Virus record (IMG/VR): IMGVR_UViG_3300024306_000079
Coordinates: 1-26,014 of that record
DNA from: a virus
Length of the DNA stretch: 26,014 nucleotides
Direction: 5' to 3' (one strand)
Made by a program: the position numbers and the translations under genes
Notes under the pieces: generated by a model
Databases searched by the model: none
What the model was told of the DNA's origin: nothing
The model's input: only the letters and a program-made list of their open reading frames with translations
In this document: in pieces, positions 19,378 through 26,014 of the stretch
How positions within the stretch are numbered: position 1 is the stretch's first letter
Layout of the letters: every line of letters begins with the position of its first letter

Positions 19378-19838
19378 AGACGGAGTGGTGCGCCAATCAA
19401 AATTGAGTTGAACTTACGCGGTGGCGCTTGGGCACCCGTTGGTGCAAGGCTAGAACCAAGGCTCACGTTCAGCAAGCTGAAGCTACCTCTTGCGCCAATC
19501 ACCTCGCCAACATAAGTGCCGATTAAAAGCTGAGCTGCCTGCGGCACTGCATTGGAAAGCCGTGTGTCGAACTCGTAGAGCTTCAGCTCGCACAGATAAT
19601 TGTTGTTGATTGCATCATCTACGAGATCAGCCACCAAGGCTGTAGCCGGTAGATCAATGCTGACGCCAGCATCAGTGCCAGGCGTTCCGCCGATCATGCC
19701 ATTGGCAACAAACGGCTGGTATGTCCAGCTCACGCTATCGAAGGTGACTGTTTGCCCGATGTAATAGTTTTGCCAGCGATAGTACGTGGTGGCGCCGGAG
19801 TAAAAGCGCAGATACTGGGCTTGACCGCGATTAGCCAT
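19374..19838 (-). CDS. Minor tail protein between tape measure and tail tip
   Basis: A 154-residue beta-rich protein (YLRFYSGATTYYRWQNYYIG, then FDSVSWTYQPF, then LCELKLYEFDTRLSN, then SFSLLNVSLGS). It occupies the slot of the distal tail or minor tail L-type protein downstream of the tape measure. The start shares a base with the tape measure stop (TAATG), and its stop overlaps the next ATG (ATGA at 19374-19377). The exact family is not certain; tail proteins in this slot often bind the distal tube end. Confidence 0.65.
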   Translation of the reverse strand: MANRGQAQYLRFYSGATTYYRWQNYYIGQTVTFDSVSWTYQPFVANGMIGGTPGTDAGVSIDLPATALVADLVDDAINNNYLCELKLYEFDTRLSNAVPQAAQLLIGTYVGEVIGARGSFSLLNVSLGSSLAPTGAQAPPRKFNSILIGAPLRL

Positions 19839-22579
19839 TAGACCCCCTGGAAGCGACGGCCGCCGGTTGTACGTCCGTTAGTAAGCAGCGTGGCAGCAAG
19901 CGTTTGCAAGGCGTTTTCCATGTCGCCTAATGTTACATAGCGGTTGTTGTCTTGTTGTAATACTGGGCCTGTCTGTATGTTGATTGGTCCTACATAACCG
20001 CCCTCGGCCATGCGCGGGATTGCCGAATCTCCTCGCGCTCCAGTTAGATAGTTCATCGCAAAACCTGCGGCTTTAGATTCAGGAATTACATATTCGCCCT
20101 CGCCCGCCTCCCCGATCAAGGCTTTTGTGGGTCCTGTTGCATATCCGCCTTTGCCAAGAATTACCATTCCGGAAGTCTTTGCGTATGTTCTAATGGTCTC
20201 CATTCGTCCTTGTTCGTCTATACGCTCTGCGTAGTAACCGGGCTTACTAGGATCTTTTTCTTTGCTCAGTACATTCCACTCTGAAGCAGCTTTGGTTCGC
20301 TCGGTGGCAGCGGCCACACGCTCGGACGAACCAGCCATCGCTTCGGCTTGCGCCGCAGCTGCGGACATAAAGAACTTCAAGTCTGCTGCACGTATTGCAG
20401 CTTTATATATTGCCTCCGCAACACGTAATTGTGCTTCCCCAGTTTTTACTGTAAAATTATAATTATCATACGCTATTTGCAATGCTGCCTCGCCGGCATA
20501 GATGGCCTTAGCGTAGTTAGTCAGCTCGTCGCCTCTAGCAGCTGCACTTAAGTAATCAATCTCTAGGTTTTTAAGTTTGAGGGCAGCTTGTTGATAAGCA
20601 AGAGCGGCAAGACGTTCTTGACTGGCAATCTGGGCTTTTGCTGACTCCAGTGCCAGCTTCGCGTTCTCTTTTTCGAGTACACGTATTGTATTAAGTAGGC
20701 GTATTTTGAACGCCAAGTCTCGTGTACCCCGATTCAAGAACTCCAAGTAGTCAATTTGGAGATTGTTGAGAGCTATTTGTGAGTCGTTTAGTGTTTGAGT
20801 TAGTACTGTCTGTTTAGATATGAGGTTGTTTTGTACTTGTAGCTGAGCATTTTGACGCTCCAGGGCGACGGATCTTTCTGCGTCTGCTCGCTTAAGTTCG
20901 AGAATGCGGATTGCTTGAATAGCCTTAAATTCGAGCTCTATAGCTTTTGCTCGCTCCAGGCGATCCAGTTGGGTATTGTAGGCTTCTAGCTGTAGACCTG
21001 CGTATTGAACCTGAGCTTCACGGCGTTTGTTATCGTATTCATTCTGTAGTTGCATAAGCTGCTTCTGAAGATCTATCTGCTGGTTATAGATTTGTGCTGC
21101 GTAGCTGGAGCCCTCAGCGCGTTGCATCTCCAGTCCGAGCAGCTGTTCGGCTAGATCTGCCTCGCGGGTAAGGGTATCTACCGCTTTTTGTAGTTCTGCG
21201 TTTCGCTTCTCGTCCTCCTCCCGAGTTGCCGTTGTATCGTTGAGGATTCGCTCAATAATAAACTGTACGACAGGTAGTTTTAGTAGACCTTCGGCTATCT
21301 GCTTTATCCAGCCTCCGATAGTAGTAAGGATCAAGTTTGCGAATTGGAATATCTTTGTAAATGCGCCAAGCAGTATATTTAAGGCAGCGACAAAAGGTAC
21401 GCCAATAATTGCAAGTGTTCCCGAGACAGCGCCTAGGAATTTATTCCAGTTGTTGCTGAGTAGGTTGACGCCTGTTGTGATGTCATTCACAGCTGCGGGT
21501 AACATTCCGGTTTGCTCGAATGCCGCTTCGGCAAGGGCGTTTTGTGCTGCTTGAGCATCGCCGGCTTCGATCAAACGACGGACAGTTGTATCAAGTTCGG
21601 CATTTACATATACGACGCTATCGCGGAAAGCGTTCATGTTTAGTTGGTTTACTGCATTACCGATCTCTGTAATACGTCGCTGGGCATCTTCAAGAATTTG
21701 TCCGATTGCTGCTCCAAGGATTTGACCTCCAAAGCCTGTTCCTACAAAGGAACCCAGTAGACCGCCAGCAACTTGGCCCGCCCCACCTCCGAACAGCAGG
21801 GGGAAGCCGGCACCAAGCATCAGATTTTCCTGCATAGCTGCGCGAGCTGCAGGACTGCCCGCCATGCCTGGCGCACCGCCGACTGGTGAACTCAGTCCTC
21901 CTCTGCCCGCGTTGCCTCGCATTGAAGGCGGCAGTGCAGGTCCTTGAACAGGACCTGCTCCCTGCATAATGTCCATCTGGTTATTAACTCGTGCGATCTC
22001 AGCCTGTAGCGTGCGGAAATCGATACTGCCTGCTTCAACTAAATCAAAAACACGACTTAATTCAGCTTGATAAGTGCGCAGTCCGGAAATACTAGCAGGT
22101 AACTGCTTCCCGAGCTCCAGTACGGATTTGGTTAGTCCGGATGGACCTTGGCTTTCGGCGCTTAGCCCGCCTACGGGCTGTCTGGTATATAGATCTTTAA
22201 GTGTACTTAGTCGTGTTAGTTCAGCACTTATTAGCTTGTTGGAAGCGACTTCGGCTGCTTTTAGAGCGTTTGTAAATTGGTCGGTGCCGGTTTTAGCATT
22301 AGCGGCAACAGTGCGAAAGGTGTTCAGCTGGTTGCTGAGACCTGCTATTGAAGTAGAAAACTTAGCGACACGGGTATTACCATCGGCGTAGGCTTTTACG
22401 AGATCAGATAGCTGGTTTTTTGCTGTTTTTAGTTCGGCATTTTGAGATGTACTAAATAGTGTAGGAACAGGTTTTAAGTTCTTTACTAAGTTAGTAATGG
22501 AGGTAAGGTTATCTTTTACGGTACGCAGACCCGCAATGCCATCGACGCGGAGGTCAATTACTGCGGAGTAACCTGCCAC
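19838..22579 (-). CDS. Tape measure protein
   Basis: A 913-residue protein with typical layout: a helical N-terminus (residues 1-200), two hydrophobic, Gly-rich or helical membrane-active segments (about 252-295 with GAGFPLLFGGG and GQILGAAIGQ; about 380-425 with VSGTLAIIGVPFVAALNILLG), a long coiled coil (about 455-720), and a C-terminus with ALIGEAGEGEYVIPESKA, a pattern common at the end of tape measure proteins. By the usual rule of about 0.15 nm per residue the tail would be near 137 nm. The start is GTG 22579, after the terminator at 22617-22642, with only a weak AGG-type signal. Parts are AT-rich compared with neighbours (one 60-base count is 35% G+C). It may also help DNA cross the envelope. 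Confidence 0.9.
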   Translation of the reverse strand: MAGYSAVIDLRVDGIAGLRTVKDNLTSITNLVKNLKPVPTLFSTSQNAELKTAKNQLSDLVKAYADGNTRVAKFSTSIAGLSNQLNTFRTVAANAKTGTDQFTNALKAAEVASNKLISAELTRLSTLKDLYTRQPVGGLSAESQGPSGLTKSVLELGKQLPASISGLRTYQAELSRVFDLVEAGSIDFRTLQAEIARVNNQMDIMQGAGPVQGPALPPSMRGNAGRGGLSSPVGGAPGMAGSPAARAAMQENLMLGAGFPLLFGGGAGQVAGGLLGSFVGTGFGGQILGAAIGQILEDAQRRITEIGNAVNQLNMNAFRDSVVYVNAELDTTVRRLIEAGDAQAAQNALAEAAFEQTGMLPAAVNDITTGVNLLSNNWNKFLGAVSGTLAIIGVPFVAALNILLGAFTKIFQFANLILTTIGGWIKQIAEGLLKLPVVQFIIERILNDTTATREEDEKRNAELQKAVDTLTREADLAEQLLGLEMQRAEGSSYAAQIYNQQIDLQKQLMQLQNEYDNKRREAQVQYAGLQLEAYNTQLDRLERAKAIELEFKAIQAIRILELKRADAERSVALERQNAQLQVQNNLISKQTVLTQTLNDSQIALNNLQIDYLEFLNRGTRDLAFKIRLLNTIRVLEKENAKLALESAKAQIASQERLAALAYQQAALKLKNLEIDYLSAAARGDELTNYAKAIYAGEAALQIAYDNYNFTVKTGEAQLRVAEAIYKAAIRAADLKFFMSAAAAQAEAMAGSSERVAAATERTKAASEWNVLSKEKDPSKPGYYAERIDEQGRMETIRTYAKTSGMVILGKGGYATGPTKALIGEAGEGEYVIPESKAAGFAMNYLTGARGDSAIPRMAEGGYVGPINIQTGPVLQQDNNRYVTLGDMENALQTLAATLLTNGRTTGGRRFQGV

Positions 22580-22616
22580 GGTCCGGTCTACCTAGTCTGT
22601 TGGGAGTCTAACTCGC

Positions 22617-22642
22617 AAAAAAGCCGCCGGTTAGCGGCGGCG
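22617..22642 (-). terminator. Intrinsic terminator between chaperone and tape measure genes
   Basis: On the minus strand GCCGCCG-CTAAC-CGGCGGC is followed by TTTTTT. The stem is 7 G+C pairs, and the A-run on the other side lets it work in both directions. The TAA stop of the chaperone extension lies in the loop. It would reduce transcription into the tape measure unless anti-termination or a second promoter acts. Confidence 0.75.
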
Positions 22643-22822
22643 TTTTGCCTTCTCGTATGCCTTCTGCTCTTCATCGGCTCGAAGGCTGAAGTAGGCGTGC
22701 CAGCCGAGCAACTCCTCAGGTGTCATCTGAGTTCTGAGCTGACTTAGGGTCATGCCCAGCTCTTTCGCTACATAAAACTGCAGCTGCAGGTAGTTGCTCT
22801 TTTTGAGCTGGGTCTCAAGGGC
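22631..22822 (-). CDS. Tail assembly chaperone extension (T part), made by +1 frameshift
   Basis: The frame between GCC 22822 and TAA 22633-22631 has no stop and gives 63 residues: ALETQLKKSNYLQLQFYV, AKELGMTLSQLRTQMTPEELLGWHAYFSL, ending EEQKAYEKAKRRR. The MTPEELLGW part is typical of the second half of gpGT-type chaperones. It has no good start of its own except ATG 22753 (40 residues). It joins the 116-residue upstream gene if ribosomes shift by +1 (or -2) at AAAA (22826-22823): 114 + 63 = 177 residues. The gpG and gpGT forms would be made from one transcript. A separate small protein from 22753 cannot be ruled out. Confidence 0.6.
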   Translation of the reverse strand, partial: ALETQLKKSNYLQLQFYVAKELGMTLSQLRTQMTPEELLGWHAYFSLRADEEQKAYEKAKRRR

Positions 22823-23165
22823 TTTTGGTGTCTAGTTCCTCCGAATCATCGGTCAGAAGTGCCAGCATCAGAGCTTGCAGGTCCTTGTCCTTGACTTCGT
22901 TTTTGAGGATGTCGAGTTCGCCGGCCTTGAACAACTTTTGTCCGTGCTCGTCGCAGGCTTTTGATAGCAGCAGCTGCATAGCAAATGCACCAGCGTCGTC
23001 CGACTTGGCTTGTTTTTGAGCACGTTCGCGCTCGGCCATCGTCAGTGGCGTTACCCACATTTCAAAAATGGAACCGTCACTGAGTTCGACTTCCTTTTTT
23101 GCGGGCTCCAGGTTGGCTGCCTTACGCAGACGCTCCAGAGCGCTTAGTTGACCTGTGGCAGGCAT
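22815..23165 (-). CDS. Tail assembly chaperone (G part)
   Basis: A 116-residue acidic and Lys-rich protein located between the major tail protein and the tape measure, the conserved site of the tail assembly chaperone. Seen: VELSDGSIFEMWVTPLTMAERERA, then AFAMQLLLSKACDEHG and LFKAGELDIL, a pattern of phage TAC proteins (substrate-like strand, ER pair, CDE). The last codons read ACC AAA AGC CCT TGA; the AAAA run allows a shift into the frame of the extension at 22631-22822. It likely coats the tape measure during assembly. The ATG at 23165 follows the hairpin at 23181-23199. Confidence 0.75.
   Translation of the reverse strand: MPATGQLSALERLRKAANLEPAKKEVELSDGSIFEMWVTPLTMAERERAQKQAKSDDAGAFAMQLLLSKACDEHGQKLFKAGELDILKNEVKDKDLQALMLALLTDDSEELDTKSP
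22821..22826 (-). other. Candidate +1 (or -2) frameshift site AAAAGC
   Basis: On the minus strand the zero frame is ACC AAA AGC CCT TGA. Lys-tRNA on AAA (22826-22824) can re-pair with AAA one base downstream (22825-22823), and reading goes on as GCC CTT GAG in the extension frame. The shift must occur before TGA 22817-22815 and after the TAG at 22834-22832. Confidence 0.45.
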
Positions 23166-23180
23166 ACAATCAATCTCTGA

Positions 23181-23199
23181 TCCGCTCTAGTGTAGCGGA
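23181..23199. promoter_or_regulatory. Small hairpin with TACACT in its loop before the chaperone gene
   Basis: TCCGCT (23181-23186) and AGCGGA (23194-23199) form a 6-bp stem with a seven-base loop. On the minus strand GCTACACT (23196-23189), similar to the motif at 1271-1278, could be a -10 element just after the terminator at 23203-23237. No -35 box was found. Confidence 0.3.
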
Positions 23200-23202
23200 G
23201 TA

Positions 23203-23237
23203 CAAATAAAAAGGACCCCCGCAGAGTGCGGGAGTCC
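23203..23237 (-). terminator. Intrinsic terminator after the major tail protein
   Basis: On the minus strand GGACTCCCGC-ACTCT-GCGGGGGTCC is followed by TTTTTATTT: a 10-bp stem with one wobble pair and a five-base loop. It lies 22 bases after the stop of the major tail gene. It would make the abundant tail-tube message end here, with partial read-through into the chaperone and tape measure. Confidence 0.8.
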
Positions 23238-23259
23238 GTAGGTCAGATACCTGGGTAGA

Positions 23260-24027
23260 TCAGGACTTCGACAGGTCGAAGGTTGGGGTTGCGCTGGGAC
23301 GGAAGGCGATTTCCACGCTCTGGCCGTCATCAGGGTTCACAGTCAGGCTGGCCGAAGTCAGAATGACAGGAACAGTGATGGAGCGGCTGAGAGTATCGTC
23401 CACAGAACCGCCACTCACGACGCGGTCGATGTAGAGCTTCATGGTTGCACCAGTCTGTTGGCGCTGGATCACGTCCTCCACCATTCGGTTGGACAGGTTG
23501 GTGTCGTCGTCGGTGGTGTAGACGGTTGCAGAGCCCGAACCATCGGCGAAGCCGGTGATGTAGCTGCGGAAAGGGGCGTACTGACCAAGGGTTTGACCGA
23601 TGGTCGTAACGTCGATTTCCGAGCGGGTAATTTCAAAGCTCCACTCGCGGACAGATCCGACTACTGCCGGTGCTGCGTAGGCGACTTGGAAGGCATTGGG
23701 GCTGACGGCTGTGCCGTCATCAGTGATGGCGATGGTCGCGCCGCCGGAAGTTGCGGAGACCTGGAGTACCCCGGTGCTGGCGGTATAAGCGATCACGTAG
23801 TACGTGGTACCTGCAGTAATACCTGCAGGCAGAGTGCCGGAACCGGCGGCGCCGGTTTCGGTATTGATCACGCTGAATTTGACGGGATCGCCAACCTGGA
23901 AATTCAGGTAAGTGGCAACAGTGATTTCGTCATTTGCAACATCTACGGCGCTTTCGCCGAAGGTGCCAGTGGTTCCAGCAGGGGAGTAGTACAGGGCGCC
24001 GGAGGTGCCCGACAGAACGGTGGCCAT
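23260..24027 (-). CDS. Major tail (tube) protein with an inserted beta domain
   Basis: A 255-residue beta-rich protein that forms the tail tube. The tube-like core is visible at the start (MATVLSGTSGALYYSPAG) and from residue 125 on (VREWSFEITRSEIDVTTIGQ, then GFADGSGSATVYTTDD and a C-terminus with SLTVNPDDGQSVEIAFRPSA). Between about 28 and 118 is a separate Gly/Thr-rich beta module with TLPAGITAGTTYYVIAYT, of the type found in phage surface proteins and adhesins, that would stick out from the tube. It is followed by a strong terminator. Order (between tail terminator and chaperone genes) supports the call. Confidence 0.8.
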   Translation of the reverse strand: MATVLSGTSGALYYSPAGTTGTFGESAVDVANDEITVATYLNFQVGDPVKFSVINTETGAAGSGTLPAGITAGTTYYVIAYTASTGVLQVSATSGGATIAITDDGTAVSPNAFQVAYAAPAVVGSVREWSFEITRSEIDVTTIGQTLGQYAPFRSYITGFADGSGSATVYTTDDDTNLSNRMVEDVIQRQQTGATMKLYIDRVVSGGSVDDTLSRSITVPVILTSASLTVNPDDGQSVEIAFRPSATPTFDLSKS

Positions 24028-24070
24028 CGGTGGTTACCTATGGGGGACGGTGACGCGGGCACAGCCCGAC

Positions 24071-24106
24071 TTAATACAGGTTAGCTCCAGCGGCCTGGAG
24101 TATTAA
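24071..24106. repeat. Nested inverted repeat between tail terminator and major tail genes
   Basis: TTAATAC (24071-24077) pairs with GTATTAA (24100-24106), and inside it CTCCAG (24085-24090) pairs with CTGGAG (24095-24100) with a four-base loop. The two structures share the G at 24100. The TAA stop of the tail terminator gene lies in the right outer arm. No T-run follows. It may be an RNA processing or translation signal for the highly expressed tail gene. Confidence 0.4.
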
Positions 24107-24570
24107 GAGATCACCTGTGCTTGGAATCCTGCTTCAATTCGAGACATAAAAGAGGGTGTAAATGCCCGGCGAGATTGTTGATCGGGAGTAGTGCCCCCAA
24201 ACGTAGGACTAAAAGATGGGCCGTTAATCGAGCCGATGCGGACGTAGGTTCCGCTGGCAGGTTTAGCTGTGGTGTTTAGCGTTCGTAATACAGTAAAAGC
24301 AGTGTTCATTAGGGATTGGTTGCGAGCTGCGCCCTTGCCCTTGGGGGTGTGGATGCGGATCACAACTACTCCTCGGATGTAATCGAAATCCGATGACAGC
24401 GTGGGCTCGTTAGTCAGGCTGAACTGGAGATTGACGTGAACAAATTCGTCTGCTGATGTTTCGTCGTAGTTGATTACATTGTCGAAGTACACAGGTATGG
24501 CCGGGTCGAGCGTATTGAAAGCGCTTACGAGCGGTCCCTCGATCGTTTTGCGGACAGCTTGGTAGTTCAT
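24103..24570 (-). CDS. Tail terminator-like protein
   Basis: A 155-residue protein placed directly before the major tail gene in the transcript, the site of the tail terminator (gpU/DUF4128-like). Seen: IEGPLVSAFNTLDPAIPVYFDN, strands FVHVNLQFSLTNE and RGVVVIRIHTPKGKGAARNQSL, helix MNTAFTVLRTLN, and a beta-rich end. This alpha-beta sandwich pattern fits the family that caps the tube. ATG 24570 overlaps the stop of the gene before (ATGA). The family name is from memory. Confidence 0.65.
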   Translation of the reverse strand: MNYQAVRKTIEGPLVSAFNTLDPAIPVYFDNVINYDETSADEFVHVNLQFSLTNEPTLSSDFDYIRGVVVIRIHTPKGKGAARNQSLMNTAFTVLRTLNTTAKPASGTYVRIGSINGPSFSPTFGGTTPDQQSRRAFTPSFMSRIEAGFQAQVIS

Positions 24571-25079
24571 TGCTTAGGTGTGGCAAGTTTTATGCCACGG
24601 GCAAGGGCCTTCTTCATTTTGCCGCCTTCTGCGTACATAACGTACCAGTCGAGGGGTGCGGTGCTGGTGGCGTTGCCGGAACCACTTACATCACCACGCT
24701 TGCCCTTGTCTGGACGTGAACCCCTGCTAACTACATCGCCTTTTGGAGGCGTTCCAGGGTACTTAAACTCTTGACGCGGTACGTCTACGAGGTCCAGTGC
24801 TATCGGAGCGTGATCGGCGATATTTTCGATTACAAATTTTGTTTTTCGTTGTGCTTCGCGGAATGTTGTGGGTAGTTCAGGTATATCGGATAGTGAATAC
24901 GGATAGGCACCAGAGCCTGTTCCGCCGGCACCTGCGTGAGCGACCCAGCTGTCCTTAAACTCTCCGGTCCACTCAGGACCTGCTTCCGCAAGTCCGTTCA
25001 TTATTTCTTTTGCTGCATTACGGGCTGTGTTGTTTAGCCAGCGGTAAGCGTCTTTTTCAAGGTCTCTTAGTGTGCCCAT
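24567..25079 (-). CDS. HK97 gp10-like head-tail or tail completion protein
   Basis: A 170-residue protein. Its first half has the gp10-family pattern: helical start (YRWLNNTARNAAKEIMNGL), then GPEWTGEFKDSW, then a strand and ADHAPIALDLV. The middle is Lys/Gly/Ser-rich and flexible (about 110-140). It ends with PLDWYVMYAEGGKMKKALARGI. In the standard order it links head and tail after the stopper protein. The start shares a base with the preceding stop (TAATG at 25079). Coding is moderately AT-rich. Confidence 0.7.
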   Translation of the reverse strand: MGTLRDLEKDAYRWLNNTARNAAKEIMNGLAEAGPEWTGEFKDSWVAHAGAGGTGSGAYPYSLSDIPELPTTFREAQRKTKFVIENIADHAPIALDLVDVPRQEFKYPGTPPKGDVVSRGSRPDKGKRGDVSGSGNATSTAPLDWYVMYAEGGKMKKALARGIKLATPKQ

Positions 25080-25453
25080 TATTGTGGCCTCACCAGCAAA
25101 GTATGCAGTACAGGTTTGTCGCCTCGGAGTAACTGTACTCGAATAATCCGCGCTTCTTTTGTGGTGCCTGCTTGGTTGTAGCGGATGCGATCACGGATAC
25201 TCGGATAATAGTCTCCGAGTTCCGCTGCACCGATAATTATTTTGATGTCGTCTGTTTGGTAAAAACCCTCAAACTCTTCTGGGGTAGCTTGTGTTATCAC
25301 ACCTCGTACAGTCGTAGTTGTCTCTGTGGAGGTTATTTGGCCGGTTTCGGTGTTGTACGACTCCACGCCGGCGCGTACATACGTCAAATCCTGGCCCCAG
25401 TCGGCAAGGATTGGGGCAGGAATACCGCCAAATACTGTGTCGATAAGACTCAT
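25079..25453 (-). CDS. Head-tail stopper-like protein
   Basis: A 124-residue, beta-rich protein: DLTYVRAGVESYNTETGQIT, TTTTVRGVITQATPEEF, IKIIIGAAELG, and a C-terminal strand set RIIRVQLLRGDKPVLHTLLVRP. The pattern fits small beta-barrel head-tail joining (stopper) proteins, and it sits between the adaptor and gp10-like genes. The ATG at 25453 starts one base after the adaptor stop. Assignment rests on order and fold-like pattern. Confidence 0.6.
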   Translation of the reverse strand: MSLIDTVFGGIPAPILADWGQDLTYVRAGVESYNTETGQITSTETTTTVRGVITQATPEEFEGFYQTDDIKIIIGAAELGDYYPSIRDRIRYNQAGTTKEARIIRVQLLRGDKPVLHTLLVRPQ

Positions 25454-25454
25454 G

Positions 25455-25985
25455 TCAACCCCTCACGACGCGGACTTGGTAGCCGCCGCTGCCACCAAGG
25501 CAGTAGGCGCCCAAATAAGACTGGAGCCAAGGATATACGTCGAAAATGTTGTTGATCGTTCCAACGGCTTGAGAGGTTTGGCTGTACTTGACTTGGAGGT
25601 CGCCCAGTTTGACTTCGTCGTAGAGGCCGGTGGTGCCGGTGTTGCCCGTGACGGCGTCGGTGTCGTTGGCTAATGCACGTGCCAGCTCATAGGTGGCGTA
25701 TTTGATGTCGGCGGGGATGACGCTGCAGACGAGCTCCACCTGATCGACGTGGTAGTTGTTGCGTGGCCACTTCAGGGCTTGGTCGTTGTCGCAACGGTCG
25801 CCGTAAAAGTTCAGGCTGTCGATCCAGCGGGTGGCGGAAATCAGTGCGCGATTCTTTGCGTCGTCTGATTTGTCATCCCAGGTAGTGGAACTTGGGACTG
25901 TTTCGAAGTACGTGTTTGCCTCGGCCAGCGTCACATAGCTGTTAGCGGAGGCGCTACTCAATGTGGCGTTGATCGTGGCGGCCAC
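25455..25985 (-). CDS. Head-tail adaptor-like protein (DnaT-like/gp6-like)
   Basis: A 176-residue protein with the pattern of phage head-tail connector or adaptor proteins: SYVTLAEANTYFETVPSSTTWD, then KNRALISATRWIDSLNFYGD and ALKWPRN, then IKYATYELARALA. Some databases call this family DnaT-like ssDNA-binding protein, although its role in phages is head-tail joining. The GTG at 25985 gives MAATINATLSSASANSY, a typical N-terminus; the frame is open to the right edge, so a start beyond the window is not excluded. Capsid and portal genes would lie to the right of the window. Confidence 0.7.
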   Translation of the reverse strand: MAATINATLSSASANSYVTLAEANTYFETVPSSTTWDDKSDDAKNRALISATRWIDSLNFYGDRCDNDQALKWPRNNYHVDQVELVCSVIPADIKYATYELARALANDTDAVTGNTGTTGLYDEVKLGDLQVKYSQTSQAVGTINNIFDVYPWLQSYLGAYCLGGSGGYQVRVVRG

Positions 25986-26014
25986 AACTACTACACATAC
26001 TTTCTCGCAGTGTA

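Noticed and set aside
23458-24084. Plus-strand open frame of 208 codons
   Set aside because: Antisense to the major tail gene, whose biased codons leave the opposite frame open; Gly/Asp/Val-rich shadow.
1-26014. tRNA genes, rRNA genes, CRISPR arrays, insertion sequences and integrase
   Set aside because: No cloverleaf with a T-arm consensus, no regular repeat-spacer array, no transposase or recombinase motifs were seen by eye.

Overview
The window looks like part of a tailed-phage or prophage genome of the siphovirus type (long, non-contractile tail). The evidence is one coherent head-to-tail gene order with a 913-residue tape measure, a glucosaminidase-peptidase endolysin, a family A DNA polymerase and a RepA-like ATPase, and dense packing with ATGA, GTGA and TAATG overlaps. 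No integrase, terminase, portal, capsid gene, tRNA, rRNA or CRISPR array was seen. Several small proteins (the DUF3310-type protein, the 103-residue protein at 12111-12422, the basic 44-residue protein and the small hydrophobic protein next to the endolysin) resemble proteins I remember from cyanophages and Synechococcus-type cyanobacteria, so a cyanobacterial host is likely but not proven.

Left arm (1-9247, plus strand): replication, nucleotide metabolism and early or accessory genes. It opens with the RepA-like ATPase, whose 3' end carries three regularly spaced inverted repeats. A ribbon-helix-helix protein and an AT-rich PD-(D/E)XK nuclease follow, then a run of small unknown genes, an HTH protein, dCTP deaminase, a DUF3310-type protein, a small membrane protein, a second HTH protein, two Cys-rich zinc-binding proteins sharing a C-terminal Cys module, DNA polymerase A, two small genes, a second ribbon-helix-helix protein preceded by an operator-like palindrome, and three small genes.

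Right arm (9244-25985, minus strand, transcribed right to left): adaptor, stopper, gp10-like protein, tail terminator, major tail protein, tail-assembly chaperone pair with a probable +1 ribosomal frameshift, tape measure, a minor tail protein, a large tail-tip protein, two related small tail proteins, a tail fibre with a self-cleaving S74 chaperone domain, several small accessory genes, a membrane and coiled-coil protein, a small holin-like protein that may be extended by a -1 frameshift, the endolysin and one last small gene. The two arms meet tail to tail at one shared TTAA that supplies both stop codons. A plus-strand AT-rich HNH endonuclease gene interrupts the minus-strand arm at 11037-11363 and faces a tiny HTH gene.

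How the parts may work together: the plus-strand arm would supply replication (ATPase, polymerase), dNTP pool control (dCTP deaminase) and several small DNA-binding regulators with operator-like palindromes. The minus-strand arm would build head-tail joint and tail and then lyse the host. Strong hairpin terminators after the major tail gene and after the chaperone gene suggest graded expression within the tail operon. Beyond the shared stop-codon junction the longest gene-free stretch is 13514-13758 (245 bases), which holds hairpins and a terminator. Five genes of 40 to 59 codons were found by reading the sequence directly: 7787-7966, 10799-10939, 11347-11493, 11528-11698 and 11977-12111.
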